Shown here piece by piece: positions 24,025 through 33,415 of a stretch of 64,000 nt of DNA. Numbering within the stretch: position 1 is the first letter of the stretch; the number at the start of each line of letters is the position of its first letter. The position numbers and the translations under genes are program-made. Under the pieces are notes generated by a model. That model was not told the origin of the DNA. It worked only from the letters and a program-made list of their open reading frames with translations, and did not search any database. Source of the DNA: Bradyrhizobium diazoefficiens USDA 110 (GTDB lineage: Bacteria > Pseudomonadota > Alphaproteobacteria > Rhizobiales > Xanthobacteraceae); the NCBI RefSeq assembly GCF_000011365.1, contig NC_004463.1, positions 5,008,001-5,072,000 on the forward strand, read 5' to 3'.

Positions 24025-24987
24025 CTATTGCAGAGTGGGATCGAGCCGGTCGCGCAGCCAGTCGCCGATCACGGAGACCGCCAGCGTGGTGACGACGATG
24101 GTGGTCGCCGGCGCCAGCATGATCCAGGGCGCCCGGGTAAGGTATTCGCGGCCGTAGCCGACCATGTTGCCGAGGCTGGTCATCGGCGGCTGCACGCCGA
24201 GGCCGAGGAAGGACAGGCCCGACTCCATCAGGATCACCTCGGGGAAGACCAGCGTCGTCGACACGATCAGGGTCGAGGCGATGTTGGGCAGGATGTGCCG
24301 GAGGTAAATCCGCGACGGCGTCGCGCCGAGCTGACGGACCGCGGCGGCATAGCCTTGGGCGTTGGCGGAGATGGCCAGTCCCCGCGCGATGCGGGCGTAG
24401 CGCTCCCAGCCGAACAGGCCCATCAGGCCGATCAGCAGCGGCAGCGAATTGCCGAAGAAGGCGAGCACGGCCAGCGCCATGATCAGGAAGGGCATGCTGG
24501 CCTGGAAATCGGTCAGCATCAGCACGAGCTGCTCGACGGTCCCGCGGAAATGCGCGGCGAAAAAGCCGAGCGTGGTGCCGACAATCGCCGAGATCGCGGT
24601 GGCGCCGAAGGCGATCAGGAGCGAGATGCGGATCGAGACGAGGAGGCGCGACAGCACGTCGCGGCCAAGCTCGTCGGTGCCGAGCCAGTGCGCGACATTG
24701 CCGGGCGACGCCAGACGATTGCGCAGGTCGAGCTGGGTGTAGCCATAGGGCGCGATCTTCTCGGCGAAGGCCGCAATCACCAGCATCGCGACGATCCAGG
24801 TGACCGCAAGCGCGACAGACACCGGGATCGCCGGCAGGCTGATGCGGCGGCGGACGCTAGAGCCCTTTCCGTTCCGATGAAATCGGAACGGGGCTCTAGA
24901 TTCCAGTTTTGACGCGTTTTCTCTACGCGAACCGGTGTCCACTTCGCTTGAAAACGCTTCGGTGTCCTTCAGCGTCGCGTCGGTCAT
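24025..24987 (-). CDS. peptide-type ABC transporter permease (DppC-like)
   Basis: 320 aa from ATG 24987, overlapping the upstream permease by ATGA. After a ~60-residue cytoplasmic N-terminus, six transmembrane helices follow. The permease motif reads GLFGWERYARIARGLAIS. LGTDELGRDVLSRLL is a DppC/OppC signature. About 34 codons of the N-terminal tail (24857-24958) are a palindromic repeat inserted in frame. Last gene of the operon. Confidence 0.9.
   Translation of the reverse strand: MTDATLKDTEAFSSEVDTGSRRENASKLESRAPFRFHRNGKGSSVRRRISLPAIPVSVALAVTWIVAMLVIAAFAEKIAPYGYTQLDLRNRLASPGNVAHWLGTDELGRDVLSRLLVSIRISLLIAFGATAISAIVGTTLGFFAAHFRGTVEQLVLMLTDFQASMPFLIMALAVLAFFGNSLPLLIGLMGLFGWERYARIARGLAISANAQGYAAAVRQLGATPSRIYLRHILPNIASTLIVSTTLVFPEVILMESGLSFLGLGVQPPMTSLGNMVGYGREYLTRAPWIMLAPATTIVVTTLAVSVIGDWLRDRLDPTLQ
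24857..24958. repeat. palindromic repeat inserted in frame in a permease gene
   Basis: About 102 bp. One part is an inverted repeat, CTAGAGCCC...GGGCTCTAG, enclosing TTCCGAT/ATCGGAA. The other holds ACGCGTTTTCTCTACGCGAA and CCGGTGTCCACTTCGCTTG. It resembles an intergenic repeat I associate with Bradyrhizobium. A related but shorter copy is at 46522-46580. Read on the minus strand it adds 34 codons without a stop. Confidence 0.7.
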
Positions 24988-25916
24988 GCATGCGCTCCCT
25001 TGGCGCGCAGCCGCGGATCGAGGAAGCCGTAGAGGAAGTCGACGACCAGGTTCGACGTGACCATGGTCAACGCAACCAGCAGCAGGATGCATTGCACGAC
25101 CGCGAGGTCGCGGTTGGCGACGGCGACGACAAGCAGGCGCCCTACCCCCGGCCACGAAAACACGCTCTCGACCACGACGGCGCCCGCGATCAGCGTTCCC
25201 ACCATGAAGCCGAGAATGGTGACGGTCGGGATCGCCGCATTTGGCAGCGCATGCGAGGTCACCACCCTGCGCCACGGCACACCCTTGGCGGAAGCCGTAC
25301 GGATATAGGGCTGGCCCAGCACCTCCAGCATCGCGCTGCGGGTGAAGCGCGCCAGCACCGCTGCGCCGCCAAGGCTCAGCGTCGCGATCGGCAGGATCGC
25401 GTGACGCCAGCTGTCCTGCCCGCCCGACGGCAGCCAGCCCAGCTGCACGGCGAAGACGAGCACGAGCAGCAGCGCAAGGACAAAACTCGGCACGGTGAAC
25501 CCGGCGACCGCCGTCATCATCACGGCACGGTCGATCGCAGAGCCGCGATGCAGCGCGGCGTAGATGCCGGCGGGAACGCCGAGCGCGACCTTGAAGAAGA
25601 ACGCCGGCAGCGTCAGCGCCAATGTTGCGGGGATCCGCTCAAGGACGAGTTGGATCGCGGGACGGCCGTCGCGCATGGAGCGGCCGAGCTCGCCTCGCGC
25701 GATGGCGCTGAAGTAATCGAGATACTGGAACCAGATGGGATCATCCAGCCCCCACGCCTTGCGGAATGCAGCGATCACCTCCGGCGGCGCTTCCGGTCCC
25801 AAAATCATCAGGGCCGGATCGCCTGACAGCCGCAGCACGACGAAGGCGAAGGTGACGACGAGCACGATCGTCAGCGCCGCGCGTCCGATGCGAATGGCGA
25901 AATAGCGTCCCATCAC
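24984..25916 (-). CDS. peptide-type ABC transporter permease (DppB-like)
   Basis: 310 aa. GTG 25916 and ATG 25913 are both possible starts; both overlap the preceding stop. N-terminal helix GRAALTIVLVVTFAFVVLRL, then the periplasmic region with GELGRSMRDG, and the later TSHALPNAAIPTVTILG match DppB/OppB. Six helices are predicted by eye. It forms the membrane pair with the next gene. Confidence 0.9.
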   Translation of the reverse strand: MMGRYFAIRIGRAALTIVLVVTFAFVVLRLSGDPALMILGPEAPPEVIAAFRKAWGLDDPIWFQYLDYFSAIARGELGRSMRDGRPAIQLVLERIPATLALTLPAFFFKVALGVPAGIYAALHRGSAIDRAVMMTAVAGFTVPSFVLALLLVLVFAVQLGWLPSGGQDSWRHAILPIATLSLGGAAVLARFTRSAMLEVLGQPYIRTASAKGVPWRRVVTSHALPNAAIPTVTILGFMVGTLIAGAVVVESVFSWPGVGRLLVVAVANRDLAVVQCILLLVALTMVTSNLVVDFLYGFLDPRLRAKGAHA

Positions 25917-26899
25917 GCGGCGTCCCGCGTTTGGGCGCCCGTGACGAGGTGGCAGGCGACCTGCCTGTCACCGCCGACGGCCGAGAGCGCCGGCACCTCG
26001 CTCGCGCAGCGCGCGATCGCGCGCGGGCAACGCGGATGGAAGGCGCAGCCTCGGGGGCGCGCGGCCGGGTTCGGCGGATCGCCCGCCAGTACGATGCGGC
26101 CCGCGCTGCGGCGGCCCGGCGCCGGCGAGGCCGAGACGAGTGCCTGCGTATAGGGATGCTCCGGCCGCGCAAAGAGATCGTCGGCGCTGCCGATCTCGAC
26201 GATGCGGCCGAGATACATCACGGCGACGATATTGCTGATCTGGCGGACGACGCGCAGGTCGTGGCTGATGAAGAGCAGCGTGAGACCAAGCTGTCCCTGA
26301 AGATCGGCGAGCAAATTCACCACCTGCGCCTGGATCGAGACATCGAGCGCGCTGACCGGCTCGTCGCAGACGAGGAAATCAGGTTTTGTCGCCAACGCCC
26401 GCGCCAGCACGATGCGCTGGCGTTGTCCGCCCGAGAGTGCGCCGGGATAGCGCGCGCCATGCGCAGGCGTCAGTTCGACCGCCTGCAGCAATTCGCGCAC
26501 CCGCTCATCGCGTTCGCCCGGCGTACCGAGGCCATGAATGTCCAAGGGCTCGCGGATCTGTGTCGCGACCGGCAAGCGCCGGTCCAGCGCTCCCAATGGA
26601 TCCTGGAAGATCATCTGCATGCGCGCCCGCTGCGCGCGCCACGCCTGCGTGCCAGGCGCTGCCATGGGCTTGCCGTCAAACCGCACCTCGCCGCGATCGG
26701 GCGGCTCGAGGCCGAGCACGATGCGACCCGTGGTGGATTTACCCGAGCCGGACTCGCCGACGAGGCCCAGCGTTTCGCCCTTGGGGATGGCCAGCGAGAC
26801 GCCATCGACCGCATGGACGGCCGTGCTCCGGCCGAACATCCCGGAACGCATGCTGTAGCTGCGCGAGATCGCGGACACTTCGACGAGCGGCGCGCTCAT
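25913..26899 (-). CDS. peptide-type ABC transporter ATPase (DppF-like)
   Basis: 328 aa from ATG 26899 (MSAPLVEVSAISRSYSMRSG), overlapping the upstream ATPase by ATGA. Walker A GLVGESGSGKSTTGR, signature LSGGQRQRIVLARAL, Walker B DFLVCDEPVSALD, H-loop FISHDLRVV. The C-terminal CAFHPRCPRAIARC matches the oligopeptide/dipeptide ATPase tail. Cytoplasmic, pairs with the next ATPase. Confidence 0.92.
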   Translation of the reverse strand: MSAPLVEVSAISRSYSMRSGMFGRSTAVHAVDGVSLAIPKGETLGLVGESGSGKSTTGRIVLGLEPPDRGEVRFDGKPMAAPGTQAWRAQRARMQMIFQDPLGALDRRLPVATQIREPLDIHGLGTPGERDERVRELLQAVELTPAHGARYPGALSGGQRQRIVLARALATKPDFLVCDEPVSALDVSIQAQVVNLLADLQGQLGLTLLFISHDLRVVRQISNIVAVMYLGRIVEIGSADDLFARPEHPYTQALVSASPAPGRRSAGRIVLAGDPPNPAARPRGCAFHPRCPRAIARCASEVPALSAVGGDRQVACHLVTGAQTRDAA

Positions 26900-27879
26900 T
26901 CGGCGGCGATCCCAAGCAGTGCGCGGCGCGAGGCCTCGGCCCGGATGCACGCGACCGCGCGGTCGTTCGTGATCGGTGCCAGGCTCGGCGCGGCGAGGCC
27001 GCACGGCCCGGCCGCCAACGCGCAACGCGGCGCGAACGCACAGCCATCAGGCATACTCGCGGGATCGGGCACCGTGCCGGGAATGGCGGTGAGGCGCCGG
27101 CGCGGACCGTCGAGCGGCGGCAGCGCGCCGATCAGGCCTTGTGCGTAGGGATGCACGGGATCGGCGAAGAGCTGGTTGGCCGGCGCCTCCTCGATGATGC
27201 GGCCGGCATACATCACGGCGACGCGGTCGCAATTCTCGGCGACGACGCCGAGGTCGTGGCTAATCAGGACCATCGCCATGCTCATCTCGCGGCGGATCGA
27301 CGAGAGCAGCTCCAGGATCTGGGCTTGAATGGTGGCGTCGAGCGCGGTGGTCGGCTCGTCCGCAATCAGCAGGTCGGGATTTCCGGCGAGCGCCATCGCG
27401 ATCATGATGCGCTGCACCTGACCGCCGGAGAATTCATGCGGATAGGCGGACAGCCGCCGGCCTGCGTCGGGAATGCCGACGAGATCGAGCAGCCGTCGCG
27501 CTTCGGCTTTCACCGCTTCTCCAGAGAGATCGCGATGCAGCGCCAGGGCCTCGCAGAGCTGCTTGCGGATGGTCAGCACCGGGTTGAGCGCGCTCGCCGG
27601 ATCCTGGAAGATCATGGCGACCCGCCCGCCCCGGACCCGATCGAGTTCAACCGCGGGCGCGCCCAGGAGCTCGTGCCCGTCGAGCCGCACCGAGCCCAGG
27701 ACCCGCGCATGCCGCGGCAGCAGGCCCAGCGCGGCAAGCCACGTCACCGACTTGCCGGAGCCGGATTCCCCGACGAGGCCGAGGGCCTCGCCCTTGCGCA
27801 GGGTGAGATCGACGCCACGCAGCACCGGCACGCCGTTGAAGGCGACGCTCAGGCCTTCAATGCTGACCAGCGGCGACAC
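26896..27879 (-). CDS. peptide-type ABC transporter ATPase (DppD-like)
   Basis: 327 aa from GTG 27879. Walker A GLVGESGSGKSVTWL, signature FSGGQVQRIMIAMAL, Walker B DLLIADEPTTALDA, H-loop LISHDLGVV. The C-terminal cysteine motif CAFAPRCALAAGPC is the oligopeptide ATPase extension. Begins 1 bp after the binding-protein gene, so all five transport genes form one operon. Confidence 0.92.
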   Translation of the reverse strand: MSPLVSIEGLSVAFNGVPVLRGVDLTLRKGEALGLVGESGSGKSVTWLAALGLLPRHARVLGSVRLDGHELLGAPAVELDRVRGGRVAMIFQDPASALNPVLTIRKQLCEALALHRDLSGEAVKAEARRLLDLVGIPDAGRRLSAYPHEFSGGQVQRIMIAMALAGNPDLLIADEPTTALDATIQAQILELLSSIRREMSMAMVLISHDLGVVAENCDRVAVMYAGRIIEEAPANQLFADPVHPYAQGLIGALPPLDGPRRRLTAIPGTVPDPASMPDGCAFAPRCALAAGPCGLAAPSLAPITNDRAVACIRAEASRRALLGIAAE

Positions 27880-27880
27880 C

Positions 27881-29518
27881 TCAGGCCTCGAAATTGCCGG
27901 CGCGGAAATCCATCGCGAAGGCGGGCGATGCCTTCCACTTGATCGATTTCGGCTTGGCCGTGAAGGTCGCGTTCTGATGCAGCACCGTGTAGGCGGGGTC
28001 CTCGCGCTCGGCGATCTCCAGCATGCGGCGGAACGCCTTCTTGCGCGCCGCGCGGTCGGTCGAGGTTTCCAAGAACTCCGAAAGCGTGTTCAGCTCGGCG
28101 TTGGTCCACTCGCCGATCTGTTGCTGCTGGCCGTTCGGCCCGTGCTGGGCGACCAGCGAGGAGACGGGATCGTTGAAGGCGGCCGAGTTCGACCAGTCGC
28201 GCACGGCGCGCGTGGGCGCACGTTCCATGATCTGCGACCAGTTCTCCTTGGTCTCGATCTGGACGTTGAGGCCGACCGACTTCCACATCTCGACCAGGAC
28301 CTGCGCGGTCGCGACCTGGTTGGTGTAGTAGTTGTTGAGCAGGCGATACGGGATCGGATCGCCCTTGTAGTTGGCCTGCTTCAGCAGGTCCTGCGCGAGC
28401 TTCGGATCATAGGCCGGCACGTTCCAGTCGGCATTGAACATGTCGCCGTAGAATTCCCACTGCAGGCCCTTCGGCACGCGGGTGCGGCCGGCCCACAGGC
28501 TGTCGACGATGGCCTGGCGGTCGATCGCGTGGGTAAAGGCGCGCCGCACCAGCGGATTGGCGAGCTGGGCGTGGTTCTTGTCGAACACGGTCAGGCGGTG
28601 ATTGAGGATGGTGCCGCCCTGCACTTCGAACGCCGCATTCTTCTCGATGCCGGCGATCTGGTCCGGCGGGATGTCGCAAGCGAACTGGTACTCGCCCGAG
28701 AGCAGCCCGTTGATGCGGCTCGCGACTTCAGGGACTTCGAGGAAGCGGATGCGCTTGAGCGGCGGACGGCCGCCCCAATATTCATCGTGTGCTTCCAGCG
28801 TCAGCGAGACGTCGGGCTTGAGCTCGACGACCCGGTAGGGCCCGGTGGTAACAGGCTTGCGCGCCCAGTCGAGATAGCTTGCGGACTCGTCCCAGGCCCG
28901 GCGGTTCATGATGTCGGAGCCGTAGCGCGACAGCCGGCCTTCGATGGTGACGTCGGGCGTCGCGTTGTAGAAGCGCACGGTGTATTTGTCGACGGCGTCG
29001 ACGCGCACGAGGTCCGGCCAGATCCGGCGCGCGACGGCGGGCACATCGGGCGGCAGTTCCTTGCCCGGACGCGGCGTCGGGATCTTCTCGAAGGCCTGGA
29101 TGGTGGAGCGGCTCTTGGCCTCGGTCTCGCCGAACATGCGTTCGCGGCTGAAGGAGAAGACCACGTCCTCCGCCGTCAGCTCGTCGCCATTGTGGAACTT
29201 GACGCCCTGGCGCAGCTTCACCTCGACGGTCTGGTCGTCGATGCGGCGCCACTCGGTCGCAAGGCCCGGCACGGCCTCGAGGCTGCCGCGCCAGTTCTTG
29301 GAAATCAGGCCCTCCCAGATCGAGGAGAAGAACACGCGCTCGCCGACATTGGACTGCTCGCGCAGCACGTCCAGCACGTTCGCGTTGGTCACCTTCTGCA
29401 CGGCGATCGTCACCGACGGACGATTGTCGCCTTGCGCGATAGCAAAGCGCGGCAGCAGCAGCGTGCCCGCAGCCGCGGTGCCGGATTTCAGGATGGTGCG
29501 ACGGGTGAGTTTGCTCAT
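27881..29518 (-). CDS. family-5 ABC transporter substrate-binding protein
   Basis: 545 aa. MSKLTRRTILKSGTAAAGTL is a twin-arginine-type signal. The mature protein is the long solute-binding family 5 type (peptides, nickel, opines, glycosides), with RQGVKFHNGDELTAEDVVFS as the family signature. Exported to the periplasm. Ligand not predictable. A 30-bp gap separates it from the TIM-barrel gene upstream, so the operon may begin there. Confidence 0.92.
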   Translation of the reverse strand: MSKLTRRTILKSGTAAAGTLLLPRFAIAQGDNRPSVTIAVQKVTNANVLDVLREQSNVGERVFFSSIWEGLISKNWRGSLEAVPGLATEWRRIDDQTVEVKLRQGVKFHNGDELTAEDVVFSFSRERMFGETEAKSRSTIQAFEKIPTPRPGKELPPDVPAVARRIWPDLVRVDAVDKYTVRFYNATPDVTIEGRLSRYGSDIMNRRAWDESASYLDWARKPVTTGPYRVVELKPDVSLTLEAHDEYWGGRPPLKRIRFLEVPEVASRINGLLSGEYQFACDIPPDQIAGIEKNAAFEVQGGTILNHRLTVFDKNHAQLANPLVRRAFTHAIDRQAIVDSLWAGRTRVPKGLQWEFYGDMFNADWNVPAYDPKLAQDLLKQANYKGDPIPYRLLNNYYTNQVATAQVLVEMWKSVGLNVQIETKENWSQIMERAPTRAVRDWSNSAAFNDPVSSLVAQHGPNGQQQQIGEWTNAELNTLSEFLETSTDRAARKKAFRRMLEIAEREDPAYTVLHQNATFTAKPKSIKWKASPAFAMDFRAGNFEA

Positions 29519-29548
29519 GACGATAGGCCCTGCCCTTGATGAGGTCGG

Positions 29549-30364
29549 TTATTCTGCGAGGCCAAGCGCGGCGAGATGGGCTGCGCCGGCGCGGACGTCG
29601 TCGTGTTTGCGGAGTTCGAGGATCAGCCGCGGGTTCGAGGTCAGCCGGCCCAGCGCGCGGAACACCGCGACCCACGGGATGTTGCCCTCGCCCGGCGCCC
29701 AGTGCCGGTCGGCAAAGCCGTCGGTGTCCTGGAGATGCACATGCGTCAGCATGTCGCCGGCGGTCTCGACATAGTAGTCGACCGGCGGCGCGCCGGTGGA
29801 GATGTGGGCGTAGTTGGCGTGGCCGGTGTCGAGCGAGACGCGGACCTTGCCGCTCTCCAGCGCCTTGGCGAGGCGCACGCGGTCGCGCGGATCCTTGTCC
29901 TCGATGTTCTCGATGACGATCTCGCAGCCGGTCGTCTCGGCACGCGCGATCACTTCGGCGAGGGTCGCCCTGACCCGTTCGACCAGATTGCCGCGATTGT
30001 CCGGATAAAGATCGAGATTGTTGTGGTCCCAGGTCGTGAACGGCGAATGGATCACCATCTGCGTGGCGCCGAGGAACTCGGCGGCTTCCAGCCCCTGCAG
30101 CAGGCGCTTGGTCACCGCCTGGCGGATCATCGGGTCGTGGCTGTCGATCTTGAAACCCCAGAACGGCCCGTGGATGCCGAGCCGACCGGTATGGCCTGCG
30201 AGCATCTGCTTGATCTCGCCGGCGGTCGCGCGCCAGTCGCTATCGAGGAGATCGGCGCGGAAGAAATCCTGGATCTCGAGATCGCGCTGCCGTTCCAGAA
30301 GCCAGTCGCGATGCGCGGGGATCGATTTGATGGACAGTGCGGCGCCCAACACCGGCTTCGACAT
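29549..30364 (-). CDS. sugar phosphate isomerase/epimerase-like TIM-barrel protein
   Basis: 271 aa with AAAGGAG before the ATG. The AP-endonuclease-2/xylose-isomerase-like barrel is seen from metal-site segments: IHGPFWGFKIDS, VIHSPFTTWDHNN, EIVIENIEDKDP, VSLDTGHANYAH and LTHVHLQDTDGF. Enzymes of this superfamily isomerise or epimerise sugars and inositols, using a divalent metal. First gene of the transporter operon, which hints at uptake and breakdown of a glycoside or opine-like compound. Confidence 0.85.
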   Translation of the reverse strand: MSKPVLGAALSIKSIPAHRDWLLERQRDLEIQDFFRADLLDSDWRATAGEIKQMLAGHTGRLGIHGPFWGFKIDSHDPMIRQAVTKRLLQGLEAAEFLGATQMVIHSPFTTWDHNNLDLYPDNRGNLVERVRATLAEVIARAETTGCEIVIENIEDKDPRDRVRLAKALESGKVRVSLDTGHANYAHISTGAPPVDYYVETAGDMLTHVHLQDTDGFADRHWAPGEGNIPWVAVFRALGRLTSNPRLILELRKHDDVRAGAAHLAALGLAE

Positions 30365-30824
30365 GGCTTGCTCCTTTGACCGTCAGCAATGACGGGAGCA
30401 GCGCTAGACCAGTTCAATGACAGGCCCGTGAAACCGATGTTCCGCAGCGTCGAGCAGATGTGGACATCCCGCGCGTCGCCAGCATCGATGTTGTGCAGCG
30501 GCGCTGGCGTCGATGCAGGCACGTGCAGTCTGCCGCAGAAGCAAGCTGAATCGTGTCCGTAGTGCTCCGGAATGGAATCCTATTCCGATGTCGCGTACAT
30601 CGCGCGACATCGATCGGCGGCCACTTCCAAGGGCATCACCCTCTGATCGCGCACCACGGGGTTGGGGGACCACATGGGGCGGGGGATCGAAGGCTGGGGC
30701 AAGGTGACGAGGTCCGGACTCCTAGGCACTCCGGACCTCGTGCTTTCCTTCAGCGCGAGCCTGCCAGCATATCGCTAGGCCCACATAGACCCACTCCACA
30801 GCAGCTCCGGCTGGCGCCCTCGGC
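30365..30824. other. gene-free region with a strong hairpin
   Basis: 460 bp without a convincing gene. It holds an 11-bp perfect stem CGAGGTCCGGA / TCCGGACCTCG (30709-30740) with T-rich DNA after it on the plus strand; it follows the end of the minus-strand GrlR-like gene, so it may act as a terminator from either side. The part near 30400 probably carries the promoter of the transporter operon. Confidence 0.5.
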
Positions 30825-31208
30825 TCACATCGCATCCTTCAGCGTCAGCCGCGCCGTGAACGTCACGCTGATCTTGCCGACCAGCGCCATTCCCTCGACT
30901 TCCGCGCCACCGGGGAAATAATCGCCGGAAAAGCCGCAGGTGACCTCCCTGCCTCCGAACACGAGAGACCGGCCGACCGCTTCTGTGTGCTGGTTGACGA
31001 TCATGTCGCCACGCCATTTCCCGTTCCGGAACGTGTAGCTGCCGGTGTAGTAGAAATAGCTGTCACCACCCATGATACGTCCGTCGCAGAGCACGACCAC
31101 GCCCCGCGCCTGCCCGCGCTTGCCGTCACGCATTTCGATGTCGAAGATGTAAAGGCCGTTGACGACGCTGGCCTCTTCACCCGTTTCTGAGCCTTCCCCG
31201 GCCGACAT
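30825..31208 (-). CDS. GrlR-like regulatory protein
   Basis: 127 aa from ATG 31208. After ~14 polar residues, VVNGLYIFDIEMRDG, GVVVLCDGRIMGGDSYFYYT and GSYTFRNGKWRGD follow the GrlR-type eight-stranded barrel pattern. GrlR in enteropathogens represses LEE virulence regulators; homologues in rhizobia have unknown targets. No membrane segment. Confidence 0.7.
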   Translation of the reverse strand: MSAGEGSETGEEASVVNGLYIFDIEMRDGKRGQARGVVVLCDGRIMGGDSYFYYTGSYTFRNGKWRGDMIVNQHTEAVGRSLVFGGREVTCGFSGDYFPGGAEVEGMALVGKISVTFTARLTLKDAM

Positions 31209-31246
31209 CAGATCGTCTCCCCAGCAATGTCGATCCGCCGCGTCAT

Positions 31247-33280
31247 TCAGTTCGGTACGTTCCGGTCGAGATCCTCGAGCCATGCCGCTGCGCTCGAATC
31301 CGACGGTGCACGCCAGTCGCCGCGCGGCGACAGCGAGCCGCCGGCCGAAACCTTCGGGCCGTTCGGCATGGCCGAGCGCTTGAACTGGCTGAAGGCGAAG
31401 AAGCGGCGCAGGAACACTTCGAGCCAGCGGCGGATCTCGGGAAGCTCGTAGGCCTTGCGCCGATCGTTCGGGAACGCTGGCGGCCATTCGCCCTTGGCGA
31501 CATCCTTCCACGCCTGGAGCGCCATGAAAGCGATCTTGGACGGCCGCATGCCGAAGCGGAGCGTATAGAACAGGTTGAAATCCTGGAGCTCGTAGGGGCC
31601 GACGGAGGCTTCGGTGCTTTGCGGTTTCTCGCCGGGCTTGACCGGAACCAGCTCGGGCGAGATTTCGGCCGACAGGATCGAGGCAAGCGTCCGGTTGACG
31701 TCATCGCTGAACTGCTGCGAGGCGATCACCCAGCGGATCAGATGCTGAATCAGCGTCTTCGGCACGCCGGCATTGACATTGTAGTGCGCCATCTGGTCGC
31801 CGACGCCATAGGTGCACCAGCCCAGCGCGAGCTCGGAGAGATCGCCGGTTCCGATGACGATGCCGCCGTGGTGGTTGGCGAGGCGGAACAGATAGTCCGT
31901 GCGCAGACCCGCCTGCACGTTCTCGAAGGTGACGTCGTAGACCTTCTCGCCCTTGCCGAAGGGATGGCCGATATCCTTCAGCATCTGGGTTGCAGTGGTG
32001 CGGATGTCGAGTTCCTGCCAATTCGTCTGCAAGGACTTCATCAGCGCCAGCGCATTGGTCTTGCTCTCGCTGCCGGTGGCAAATCCCGGCATCGTGTAGG
32101 CGAGGATGTTTTCACGCGGCAGGCCGAGCAGGTCGACGGCCTTGGCGGCGACGATCAGCGCGTGGGTGGAATCGAGCCCGCCCGAGACGCCGATGACGAC
32201 GCGCTTGGTGCCGGTCGCGCGCATGCGCTGCACGAGGCCGGCGACCTGGATGTTGTAGGCCTCGTAGCAGTCCTGCTCGAGCAGGCTCTCGTCGCTCGGC
32301 ACGAACGGAAAGCGCTCGACCTTGCGCAGGAAGCCGATATCGGAGGCCGGCGGCTTCAACGCGAACGTCACCTTGCGGAAGAACGCCTCGCGCTGCCGGC
32401 GGTTGTCGTCGAACGTCCCCATCAAGGCGCGTTCCTGCCTGAGCAGGTCGAGATCGACGTCGGCGAACGTGATCTGGCCGCCCTGGCGGAACCGCTCGCC
32501 CTCGGCCAGCAGCACGCCGTTCTCGTAGATCGAGGTCTGGCCATCCCAGGCCAGATCAGTGGTCGATTCCCCTGCCCCTGCGGCGGAATAGACGTAGGCC
32601 GCGAGGCAGCGCGCCGAGGTCGATTGGCACAGCAGTGCGCGCGAGCGCGCCCGGCCGATCGTGATCGGGCTGCCCGAGAGGTTTATCAGCACGCTGGCGC
32701 CTGCGAGCGCGAGCTCCGAGGCCGGGGTCACCGGGATCCACATGTCCTCGCAGATCTCGACGCCGATGGTGAGGCCCGGCACGTCCTCGGCCGCGAACAG
32801 CAGATCGACGCCGAACGGTGCATGCAGCCCGCCGAAGACGATCGTCTCTCCGGCGATGCCGGCGCCGGAGGCGAAATGCCGCCCCTCGTAGAACTCACGG
32901 TAGGTCGGCAGGTAACTCTTCGGCACCACGCCGAGGACGTTGCCGCGATGAATGACGACGGCGCAATTGTAGATGCGATGACCAAAGCGCAGCGGCGCGC
33001 CGACGATCAGGACGGTCATCAATGCATCGGAGGCCTCGACGATGGCCGCGAGACCGCGCTCGACGGCGTCGAGCAGCGGATCCTGCTTGACCAGGTCTTC
33101 GATCGCATAGCCGGACAGGCACAGCTCGGGAAACACGGCAACCGCCGCCGACTGTTCGTGGCAGGCATTGGCGGCCGCCAGGATGGCCTTGGCATTGGCC
33201 GAGGGATCGGCGACGTGGGAGGTGGTCACGCAGGCCGCCACGCGCGCAAATCCGTGGGCGTAGATCGAGTGGAAAGTCAT
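31247..33280 (-). CDS. nadE: glutamine-dependent NAD+ synthetase
   Basis: 677 aa, the length of the two-domain enzymes. The N-terminal nitrilase-like glutaminase domain (~5-280) has [14 protein letters not shown] (catalytic Glu), [18 protein letters not shown] (Lys) and [11 protein letters not shown] (Cys). The C-terminal synthetase domain (~300-660) has [15 protein letters not shown] as the ATP-PPi loop and [16 protein letters not shown]. It amidates deamido-NAD using glutamine. Cytoplasmic. pncA, another NAD gene, lies 1.3 kb upstream on the same strand. Confidence 0.97.
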   Translation of the reverse strand: MTFHSIYAHGFARVAACVTTSHVADPSANAKAILAAANACHEQSAAVAVFPELCLSGYAIEDLVKQDPLLDAVERGLAAIVEASDALMTVLIVGAPLRFGHRIYNCAVVIHRGNVLGVVPKSYLPTYREFYEGRHFASGAGIAGETIVFGGLHAPFGVDLLFAAEDVPGLTIGVEICEDMWIPVTPASELALAGASVLINLSGSPITIGRARSRALLCQSTSARCLAAYVYSAAGAGESTTDLAWDGQTSIYENGVLLAEGERFRQGGQITFADVDLDLLRQERALMGTFDDNRRQREAFFRKVTFALKPPASDIGFLRKVERFPFVPSDESLLEQDCYEAYNIQVAGLVQRMRATGTKRVVIGVSGGLDSTHALIVAAKAVDLLGLPRENILAYTMPGFATGSESKTNALALMKSLQTNWQELDIRTTATQMLKDIGHPFGKGEKVYDVTFENVQAGLRTDYLFRLANHHGGIVIGTGDLSELALGWCTYGVGDQMAHYNVNAGVPKTLIQHLIRWVIASQQFSDDVNRTLASILSAEISPELVPVKPGEKPQSTEASVGPYELQDFNLFYTLRFGMRPSKIAFMALQAWKDVAKGEWPPAFPNDRRKAYELPEIRRWLEVFLRRFFAFSQFKRSAMPNGPKVSAGGSLSPRGDWRAPSDSSAAAWLEDLDRNVPN

Positions 33281-33415
33281 CGAGCGCAGTACCTTTAATC
33301 TCTTTCCGGCCGGCCGCAGCCGTCAGCTCCAGCCTATGTAGCTCATCGATCCGGCTCCGTGCAGGCCATTCGCCATCATGCATAACGGATTTGCGCCTCG
33401 CTCTGGCCGGCGAGC

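Noticed and set aside
27473..29539. 688-aa open frame opposite the binding-protein gene
   Set aside because: The minus-strand binding protein has a signal and a family signature; the plus-strand frame has no domain and no ribosome binding site.
31619..33298. 559-aa open frame opposite nadE
   Set aside because: Composition is typical of an antisense shadow; nadE motifs on the other strand are unambiguous.
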